From: Bacillota bacterium
GTDB lineage: Bacteria > Bacillota > Sulfobacillia > Sulfobacillales > JAIMBI01
Reading direction: 5' to 3'
Length of the DNA: 56,137 nt
NCBI GenBank assembly: GCA_021846505.1
Contig: JAJZWV010000017.1
Location: forward strand, 1-56,137
Position 1 is the first letter of the stretch, and each line of letters begins with the position of its first letter. The position numbers were made by a program, and so were the translations under genes. Below, in pieces: positions 50,439 to 56,137 of this stretch. The notes beneath the pieces are model-generated. The model had not been told where the DNA came from. It worked only from the letters and a program-made list of their open reading frames with translations, and made no database searches.

Positions 50439-51956
50439 TTAGGGCTTGGCGAGCCAGGCTTCCAGCCGCGTCAGGTCCACATGGGCGGCCAAGTGCTGCG
50501 CGAGGCGCTCATAGGCGGCCTCGCGGCGCGCGCGGGGCTCCGGGGTGGGGGTGGGGGGCGCCAAGGGCTTGGCGCGGCCCGTCGCGATGCGTCCCAGCCA
50601 GGCCTCGCGAAACGCGGCGCTGTCCAAAAGGCCGTGCACATAGGTGCCCACCAGGCGGCCGCCATCCAGGCTCACGCCCTCCCGCCGCCCCCCGATGGCC
50701 ATCAAGGGCGGCAGGTCGGCTTGGCTCGCGGTGGTACCCATGTGAATTTCATAGCCGACGATGGGGCTGGCCGGCCACGGCGCTTCCAGCCTCCCCTCTA
50801 TCCACTGGGTGGCTTTGTGCGCGGAGAGCGTGGTGTGCTGGCAGGTCAGCCCGAGGCCGGAGACCGTGCCCGCCGGCGCCTCCACGTGGTGCGGATCCTC
50901 CACCCACTCACCCAGCATCTGATACCCTCCGCAGAGGCCCAGCACATAGGCGCCCGCCCCATGCAGCTGGCGGATGCGGTCCGCCCATCCCGACTGATGC
51001 ACCCACGCTAGGTCCTCCATGGTGTTTTTGGTGCCGGGCAGCACCACCGCGTCGGCACCGGCGGCGTCTTCGGGGCGCGTAGCCCACACCGCGTCCACCC
51101 GCGGATCCCGAAACAGGGGATCCAGGTCCATGAAGTTGGCCAGATGCGGCCACCGCACCGCCGCGATGCGCAGTGCGCCCGCCGAGCGCCTTTGGTGGCG
51201 CTGATACCGGGCGTGCTCCAGCCCCAGGCTGTCTTCCTCCTCGAGGTCCAGATCGTCCAGAAACGGCACCACCCCCCAGACGGGAATGCCCAGCGCCCGC
51301 TCCAGCCACGCGCGGCCGTCGTCGAACAGGGCGGGGTCTCCCCGAAACTTGTTGATGAGGATGCCGTCGACCCGAGCCCGCTCGTGCGGCTCCAGCAGGG
51401 CGATGGTGCCCACCACCGCGGCAAACACGCCTCCCCGCTCGATATCGGCCACCAGCAGCACCCGCGCGTCGGCCATCTCCGCTACCCGGAGATTGGCAAT
51501 GTCTCGGGCCTTAAAGTTCATCTCAACCGGGCTGGCGGCCCCTTCCGCCACGATGACGTCGCACTCGGCCGCCAAGCGGGCATAGCTTTCCTGGACTTTG
51601 GCCCACAGCCGCGCCTTTTGGTCCTGAAAGTACTCGCGGGCCTGCACCTCTTCTAACACGCGGCCCTGCAGGACCACCTGCGACCGGCTGCCGCCCGAGG
51701 GCTTTAGCAGCACGGGGTTCATGTCGCTGGTCACCGGCACCCGGCAGGCTTCTGCCTGCAGGGCCTGGGACCAAGCGACTTCGCGGCCATCGGCGGTAGC
51801 GGTGGAGTTGAGGGACATGTTTTGGCTCTTAAACGGCGCGACGCGGTATCCGCGGTTGGCCAGCCAGCGGCAAATCCCCATTACCGTCAGGCTCTTGCCC
51901 ACGTGGGATGCGGTGCCTACCACCATAATGGCCTTCGCCGGCGCTCGATCCGTCAA
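50439..51956 (-). CDS. cobQ: Cobyric acid synthase
   Basis: Amidates four carboxyl groups of adenosylcobyrinate a,c-diamide in cobalamin synthesis. 505 residues: a P-loop-like ATPase domain with VVGTASHVGKSLTVMGICRW, PFKSQNMSLNS, ILINKFRGDPALFDDGRAWL, then a class-I glutamine amidotransferase domain with the nucleophile in YVLGLCGGYQMLGEWVEDP and VGYEIHMG. TTG start after GGAGGCGGCAGA. Divergent from cobB across 97 bases, with no room for a cobalamin riboswitch there. Confidence 0.95.
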   Translation of the reverse strand: MTDRAPAKAIMVVGTASHVGKSLTVMGICRWLANRGYRVAPFKSQNMSLNSTATADGREVAWSQALQAEACRVPVTSDMNPVLLKPSGGSRSQVVLQGRVLEEVQAREYFQDQKARLWAKVQESYARLAAECDVIVAEGAASPVEMNFKARDIANLRVAEMADARVLLVADIERGGVFAAVVGTIALLEPHERARVDGILINKFRGDPALFDDGRAWLERALGIPVWGVVPFLDDLDLEEEDSLGLEHARYQRHQRRSAGALRIAAVRWPHLANFMDLDPLFRDPRVDAVWATRPEDAAGADAVVLPGTKNTMEDLAWVHQSGWADRIRQLHGAGAYVLGLCGGYQMLGEWVEDPHHVEAPAGTVSGLGLTCQHTTLSAHKATQWIEGRLEAPWPASPIVGYEIHMGTTASQADLPPLMAIGGRREGVSLDGGRLVGTYVHGLLDSAAFREAWLGRIATGRAKPLAPPTPTPEPRARREAAYERLAQHLAAHVDLTRLEAWLAKP

Positions 51957-52053
51957 TCTGCCGCCTCCGGTTCTGCCGCCCGCCAGCGCGTCCCCGCGAT
52001 TGGCCCGGGGTCGGGGTCATTGTAGCATTGGGCAAAAGGGGGGCGGCTCGAGC

Positions 52054-53430
52054 ATGGCGGCATCGCGGGGACGGCTGGTGGTGGGGGCGCCGGGGACCGG
52101 CAGCGGCAAAACCACGGCCACCCTGGCGCTCATCGCCGGGCTTAAGGCGCAGGGCCTTAGGGTGCAAGCGTTTAAATGCGGGCCGGACTACATCGACGGC
52201 ACGTATCATGCGGTGCTGACCGGCCGACCGGTGCGGAACTTGGATCTGTGGATGGGCGGCCCCGATGACGCGCGCCGCCAGGTGGCGCGCGGGATGCAGC
52301 AAGCCGACCTTGGCGTGGTCGAAGGGGTCATGGGACTGTTGGACAGCGGAGCGCCCGACGGGGTGGCGGCCAGCACCGCGGACGTCGCGCGTGCCATCGG
52401 CGCTCCGGTGGTGCTGGTGGTGGACGCGTCGCGCATGGCGGAAAGCGTGGCGGCCATCGTGCACGGGTTCGACGCGCTCAGTGGCGCGCCGGGCATCGCC
52501 GGCGTGATTTTCAATCGAGTGGCCAGCGCGGGCCACCGCGCGCTGCTGGAAGGTGCCCTCCGCCGCCACACCCGGGTGCCGGCGCTGGGGTATCTCCCGG
52601 AGATGGCGGAGCTCGCCATGCCCGAGCGCCACTTGGGCCTAGTGCCGGCCGTGGAGCGCCAGGCATTGGCCGCCCGCATGCACCGATGGGCCGACGTGAC
52701 CCAAAAGACTATCGATTGGGACGCCCTGCTGGCCATCGCTCGGGGGGCCGCCCCCGCGCCGACGGTGTCGGGTGGGTCCGATGCGCGTCATGCATCGCAT
52801 CCGCCCGTGCCGGTGGCGCTGGCGCGCGACGAGGCGCTGCACTTTTACTATCCGGCCAACTTGGAGCTGCTGGAGGAGCTGGGGGCGGTGCTTTTGCCGT
52901 TCAGCCCCGTCCGCGGCGAACCCATTCCCGCCGAGGCGCGGATGCTGTATGCCGGGGGCGGCTACCCCGAAATGTTTTTGGGTGAGCTCGGCCAGTCGGC
53001 CGCGGCGCTGGCGAGCTATCGGGAGCGCATCCAAGGCGGGCTGCTCACGCTGGCGGAATGCGGCGGCTACATGTGGCTGGCGGAGTCGCTGGCGGCCGGG
53101 GCCGACCCGGTGCCGCTGGTGGGGGCGGTGCCGGCCACGATGCGGATCGCGTCGCGCCTGCAGGCGATTGGATACCGCACGGTGTCCGCCCTGCCGGGCG
53201 GCCCGTTTCCCGCCGGCACGACATTCCGCGGCCACGAATTCCACCACGGGCGGGTGGTGGAGAGCCGAGCGCTCCAAGCCGCCTGGCATTCTCGGTCGCG
53301 GGGCGGCCCAGGCAGCGAGCGGGCGGAGGGTGTGCTGACCGCTACGCTGGTGGGCGGATTCACACATCTGTACCTGCCGTCCAACCCAGGGGCCGTGGCG
53401 GCCCTGCTGGACAAAGCGCGCGCGTCCTAA
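52054..53430 (+). CDS. cobB: Cobyrinate (or hydrogenobyrinate) a,c-diamide synthase
   Basis: A 458-residue ATP- and glutamine-dependent amidase acting on the a and c side chains of the corrin ring (CbiA in the anaerobic route). It has the P-loop VVGAPGTGSGKTTATLALIA, AFKCGPDYIDGTYHAVLTGR, DLGVVEGVMGLLDSG, LYAGGGYPEMF and the amidotransferase nucleophile in LTLAECGGYMWLAES, ending FRGHEFHHG. The ATG at 52054 gives standard length; the frame open upstream is antisense to cobQ. It ends one base from the adenosyltransferase gene on the other strand. Confidence 0.95.
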   Translation: MAASRGRLVVGAPGTGSGKTTATLALIAGLKAQGLRVQAFKCGPDYIDGTYHAVLTGRPVRNLDLWMGGPDDARRQVARGMQQADLGVVEGVMGLLDSGAPDGVAASTADVARAIGAPVVLVVDASRMAESVAAIVHGFDALSGAPGIAGVIFNRVASAGHRALLEGALRRHTRVPALGYLPEMAELAMPERHLGLVPAVERQALAARMHRWADVTQKTIDWDALLAIARGAAPAPTVSGGSDARHASHPPVPVALARDEALHFYYPANLELLEELGAVLLPFSPVRGEPIPAEARMLYAGGGYPEMFLGELGQSAAALASYRERIQGGLLTLAECGGYMWLAESLAAGADPVPLVGAVPATMRIASRLQAIGYRTVSALPGGPFPAGTTFRGHEFHHGRVVESRALQAAWHSRSRGGPGSERAEGVLTATLVGGFTHLYLPSNPGAVAALLDKARAS

Positions 53431-53431
53431 A

Positions 53432-54043
53432 TCAAAAGCCCGAGCCCGGCTCCCGCACAGGCGGGTCCTGCACCCCTTCAGCCGCGTTGGCAAACCGCGC
53501 GGCGACAAACAGCAGGTCTGAGAGGCGATTGAGCCATGCCAGCACGGCGTCGGGCACGGACTCGGACCGATGGAGAGCGGCAATGACCGTTTCGGCGCGC
53601 CGGCACACCGTGGTCGCCACAAACAGGTGGCCCGCGGCCACGGTGCCGCCGGGTATCGTGAAGGGCCGCCAGGGCGGTGTCTCGGCGGCCACTTCATCGA
53701 TGAGAGCCTCCAGGCGCTGGACATGGGCGGGCTGGGTGAGGGGCTCCTCGCTGTCAGGAAGCCCCCGGCTTTGCGACAGGTCTCGGCCCACGAAAAACAG
53801 CCGGTGCTGAACTTCTTCCAACCCATGCTGGAGGCTGGTCCAGGTGGCGGCAGCGATCTGAGAATCCACCGCGGCCATGGACGCGCGGGCCAGACCCAAG
53901 TGGGCGTTCAGCTCATACAGGCTGCCATACGCGGCGACGCGGGGGCTGTCTTTGCCCAGGATCTCGCGCCGACCGGCACGGGTGCGGGCCTGATCGCCGC
54001 GCCGGGTGTAAATGCGGTGCATGTGGGTGCGCTGGTCAGACAT
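53432..54043 (-). CDS. Cob(I)alamin adenosyltransferase, PduO type
   Basis: A 203-residue enzyme attaching adenosine from ATP to cob(I)alamin. The ATP-binding start reads IYTRRGDQARTRAGRREILG, KDSPRVAAYGSLYELNAHLG, which corresponds to the family TGDxGxT...KDxxxxxAYGxxDELN with some changes, including tyrosine where the family has aspartate before ELN. Later blocks are FFVGRDLSQSR, FTIPGGTVAAGHLFVATTVC, RRAETVIAALHR and LNRLSDLLFVAARFAN. ATG after GGAGGGGG. It completes the cobalamin trio of the region. Confidence 0.92.
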   Translation of the reverse strand: MSDQRTHMHRIYTRRGDQARTRAGRREILGKDSPRVAAYGSLYELNAHLGLARASMAAVDSQIAAATWTSLQHGLEEVQHRLFFVGRDLSQSRGLPDSEEPLTQPAHVQRLEALIDEVAAETPPWRPFTIPGGTVAAGHLFVATTVCRRAETVIAALHRSESVPDAVLAWLNRLSDLLFVAARFANAAEGVQDPPVREPGSGF

Positions 54044-54122
54044 GAGCCCCCTCCGTTCCCTGTGCCGCTAACCTGCTCAGGATAGCAGGTGCCGCCGAGG
54101 CGCACCGGAGGGGGCGCGTGCG

Positions 54123-54959
54123 CTACTTGAGCCCGGTGGTGGCCACGCCGCGAATGAACCACCGCTGAAACAGCAGGAACACGATGCCCACCGGGAGCGT
54201 GGCGAGGACGGCCGCCGCCATCAAGTAGGGCCAGTTCACGAAGTACTCCTGCTGGAACATCACGATGCCGAGCGGCACCGTCCACAAGGCGGCGCGGTTA
54301 GCCACCAGGAGCGGCAGCAGGAAGTTGTTCCAGGACGCGAGAAAAATCATGAGAGCGAGGGTCAGCAGGGTGGGCGTCACCAGGGGCAGCGACAGCTGCA
54401 AGAACATGCGAAAGCGGCCCGCTCCGTCGATGCGGGCGGCGTCCTCCAGCTCCTGCGGCAGGGCAAGAAACGCTTGGCGCATGAGAAAAATCCCCATAGC
54501 GGACACGGCCACCGGGGCAATCATGCCGCCGTAGTTGTCCAAGAGCCCCATGTCTTTCAGCAGGATGTACAGCGGCAGCATCACCGCCTGGAAGGGGATC
54601 ATCAACATGGACACGACGCCGAAGTACACCAGCGTCCGGCCGCGAAACTCAATCCGGGCCAGCGCATAGCCGGCGAGCGAGTCAAAGACTAAGTTGGCCG
54701 CCGTCACGGCAGAAGCCACCAGCAGGCTGTTCACGAACCACTGGCCGATGGGCACGATGCTCCAGATTTTTACGTAGTTTTGCAAGGCAAACGGGTGCGG
54801 CCACCAGATCGGCGGGTATGTCATGGCCTGACTCAGGCCCTTCAGGGACGTGGACAGGCTCCACGCGAACGGGACGAACATCAAGAGGGCGCCACCCACA
54901 AGGATCAGGAAGTATATGCCGCGCGCCACACCTCTTCCGCGTCCATGCGCCTTCACCAT
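54123..54959 (-). CDS. Carbohydrate ABC transporter permease, MalG-like
   Basis: A 278-residue inner-membrane permease with six helices. The ATPase-docking loop is DDAARIDGAGRFRMFLQLSL (EAA motif), followed by PLVTPTLLTLALMIFLASWN, typical of sugar permeases of the CUT1 group. ATG after GGGGGAGG. It lies 21 bases after the other permease. No ATPase gene is in the window, as is common for CUT1 systems that share one. Sugar unknown. Confidence 0.92.
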   Translation of the reverse strand: MVKAHGRGRGVARGIYFLILVGGALLMFVPFAWSLSTSLKGLSQAMTYPPIWWPHPFALQNYVKIWSIVPIGQWFVNSLLVASAVTAANLVFDSLAGYALARIEFRGRTLVYFGVVSMLMIPFQAVMLPLYILLKDMGLLDNYGGMIAPVAVSAMGIFLMRQAFLALPQELEDAARIDGAGRFRMFLQLSLPLVTPTLLTLALMIFLASWNNFLLPLLVANRAALWTVPLGIVMFQQEYFVNWPYLMAAAVLATLPVGIVFLLFQRWFIRGVATTGLK

Positions 54960-54980
54960 GCCGACTGCCTCCCCCTTGCC

Positions 54981-55934
54981 TCAGTATTGGGTGGCCGTGC
55001 CCAGCCACCGGTTGATGCCAATCGTCGCCAGCAGCGTGAAGACGAACAGCAGTACCGTGGTGGCCGCGCCCAAGCCCACTTTGCCGTAGGAAAAGATGAA
55101 CTGATACACCAACAGCACGATGGTGGTGGTGGAGTGCAGGGGGCCACCCGTGCCCCCCGATAGGATGAACGCCTGATCAAACATCTGGAGGGTGCCGATG
55201 ACGCCCATCACGACGATGAAAAACGTCGTCGGGCGCAGCAGGGGCACTGTGACCGACCGAAATGTCTGCCAGGCCGACGCCCCGTCGATGGCGGCTGCTT
55301 CGTACAGCTCGCGGGGAACCGCCTGCAAGCCAGCCAGGAACACCACCATGAAGTACCCGGAGGTTGTCCAAATGTTCATGATCATGATGGCCTTCAGCGC
55401 ATAGGCGGGATTGGCCAGCCAGTTCGGTCCGTACAGGTGCAGGCCCCCGAGGAAGCTGTTTAAGATCCCGAATTTGTTGTAGATCCACATGAATATAATA
55501 GAGATAGCCGCCGACGAGCTGATGGCCGGGAAGAAGAAGGCCAGCCGAAAGAATCCCCGCGCGGGCAGATTCTGGTTCATGACGGTGGCGATGCCCAGCG
55601 CCACGAGGGTTTGTGTCGGCACGACGACGGCCGCAAAGACCACCGTGTTCCCCACGGCCGTCCAAAACAGCGGCAGGTGCACCAGGTTCACAAAGTTGGC
55701 GAAGCCCACGAAGTGCATGTGATTCAAGAGGCTCCATGAGAAGAGGCTCAGGTAGAAGGCGTACAGCGCCGGCCCGGCCACAAACAGAAACAGCACCAGC
55801 AGGCTGGGGAGCGTGAACAGGTAGCCAGCGCGCGTCTCGCGAGCGCGGATGTCCAAGCCCCGCCGAGGCGCCGGGGGGGCGTCAAGCCCCGGCCCGGCAC
55901 TGCTCGAGCGGCCGGCGTGGCCGACGGCGGCCAC
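54981..55934 (-). CDS. Carbohydrate ABC transporter permease, MalF-like
   Basis: A 317-residue permease, partner of the MalG-like protein. After a 30-residue cytosolic start the first helix is AGYLFTLPSLLVLFLFVAGP; the EAA loop is ELYEAAAIDGASAWQTFRSV, followed by TVPLLRPTTFFIVVMGVIGT. GTG start one base after the binding-protein stop, with AAAGGAAA as binding site. Six helices expected, forming a heterodimer with the next gene product. Confidence 0.92.
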   Translation of the reverse strand: MAAVGHAGRSSSAGPGLDAPPAPRRGLDIRARETRAGYLFTLPSLLVLFLFVAGPALYAFYLSLFSWSLLNHMHFVGFANFVNLVHLPLFWTAVGNTVVFAAVVVPTQTLVALGIATVMNQNLPARGFFRLAFFFPAISSSAAISIIFMWIYNKFGILNSFLGGLHLYGPNWLANPAYALKAIMIMNIWTTSGYFMVVFLAGLQAVPRELYEAAAIDGASAWQTFRSVTVPLLRPTTFFIVVMGVIGTLQMFDQAFILSGGTGGPLHSTTTIVLLVYQFIFSYGKVGLGAATTVLLFVFTLLATIGINRWLGTATQY

Positions 55935-55935
55935 G

Positions 55936-56137
55936 CTACCCGTTTCCTTTCAAGATGGCTTCGCCATCCTTCTGCATGTTGGCCAGGGCCTGCGCAGCGG
56001 ACTCCTTGCCCTCGATCGCCAGCGTCGCCTGATCCAGCATGGTGGTCGATGAATACTGGACGAAGCCCGAGGGGAACGTCCACGCGATGGTGTGGGGCAG
56101 CTGCTGCAGCAAGCCTTTCAGCACGGGGTGCTGCTGA
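55936..56137 (-). CDS. Extracellular solute-binding protein, C-terminal part, cut by window edge
   Basis: The last 67 residues of a protein running off the right edge: QHPVLKGLLQQLPHTIAWTF, PSGFVQYSSTTMLDQATLAI, EGKESAAQALANMQKDGEAI, LKGNG. The Gly-Lys-(x)-Ser-(x)-Ala-(x)-Ala-Leu helix ending in a short tail is the usual end of family 1 sugar-binding proteins. It precedes the two permeases by one base on the same strand, so it is the binding component of the same importer. Most of the protein is outside the window. Confidence 0.82.
   Translation of the reverse strand, partial: QQHPVLKGLLQQLPHTIAWTFPSGFVQYSSTTMLDQATLAIEGKESAAQALANMQKDGEAILKGNG

Noticed and set aside
51957-52053. Cobalamin riboswitch between cobQ and cobB
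   Set aside because: The divergent gap is only 97 bases and lacks the conserved B12-box sequence; there is no room for the full aptamer.
1-56137. CRISPR arrays, rRNA or tRNA genes
   Set aside because: No regularly spaced direct repeats of 25-40 bases and no convincing tRNA or rRNA sequence were seen on reading both strands. A covariance-model scan could not be run.

Overview
The window looks like chromosomal DNA of a high-GC, chemolithotrophic sulfur oxidiser. The centre is a complete sulfur-oxidising heterodisulfide-reductase-like (sHdr) gene cluster. Gram-positive style AGGAGG ribosome binding sites, frequent GTG/TTG starts and gene content suggest a Firmicute of the Sulfobacillus lineage. 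That placement is inference; no 16S rRNA or marker gene is present.

Layout. 0-0.6 kb: the N-terminus of an IS630-type transposase running off the left edge, and a fragment of a HAD hydrolase. 0.6-4.7 kb: two tandem, translationally coupled paralogues, each with an N-terminal region resembling sigma-factor regions 2 and 4, then one membrane helix, then a large tryptophan/glycine-rich external domain. I do not recognise this architecture. 4.9-11.1 kb: a prolyl oligopeptidase converging on the 2-oxoglutarate dehydrogenase pair odhA-odhB, where odhA probably starts at a CTG. 11.1-12.7 kb: a gene-poor stretch and two small coupled unknown genes. 13.0-25.6 kb: dsrE, shdrC1, shdrB1, shdrA, hyp, a fused shdrC2-B2, two lipoate-binding proteins, a lipoate ligase, tusA, a second dsrE, a GAF-like protein, etfB, etfA and a membrane EtfD-like quinone reductase, all on one strand with little spacing. 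25.7-29.3 kb: accessory DNA with two probable exported proteins of unknown function, a decayed Rpn-type gene, a DUF3307 membrane protein and a transposase lacking its catalytic domain. 29.3-33.5 kb: an MFS exporter, a Fic-like protein with an altered active site and two tandem acetyltransferases. 33.7-43.7 kb: an S9 peptidase, a sugar cluster with UDP-galactopyranose mutase, a Fic pseudogene, a VOC protein, pdxA, an acetyltransferase and an acyl-CoA synthetase. 44-50.2 kb: an amino acid permease, a MarR regulator beside a wrecked RND efflux pump, an unknown glycine/methionine-rich protein and a toxin-antitoxin remnant. 50.4-56.1 kb: cobalamin genes (cobQ, cobB, PduO-type adenosyltransferase) and a sugar ABC transporter running off the right edge.

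How the genes work together. In the known sHdr model, sulfane sulfur moves through DsrE and TusA to the sHdr complex, which oxidises it in the cytoplasm, with lipoate on LbpA proteins as a cofactor installed by a dedicated ligase. Here etfBA and an EtfD-like Fe-S membrane protein follow in the same gene string. This suggests, without proving it, that electrons from sulfur oxidation enter the (mena)quinone pool through an electron-transfer flavoprotein.
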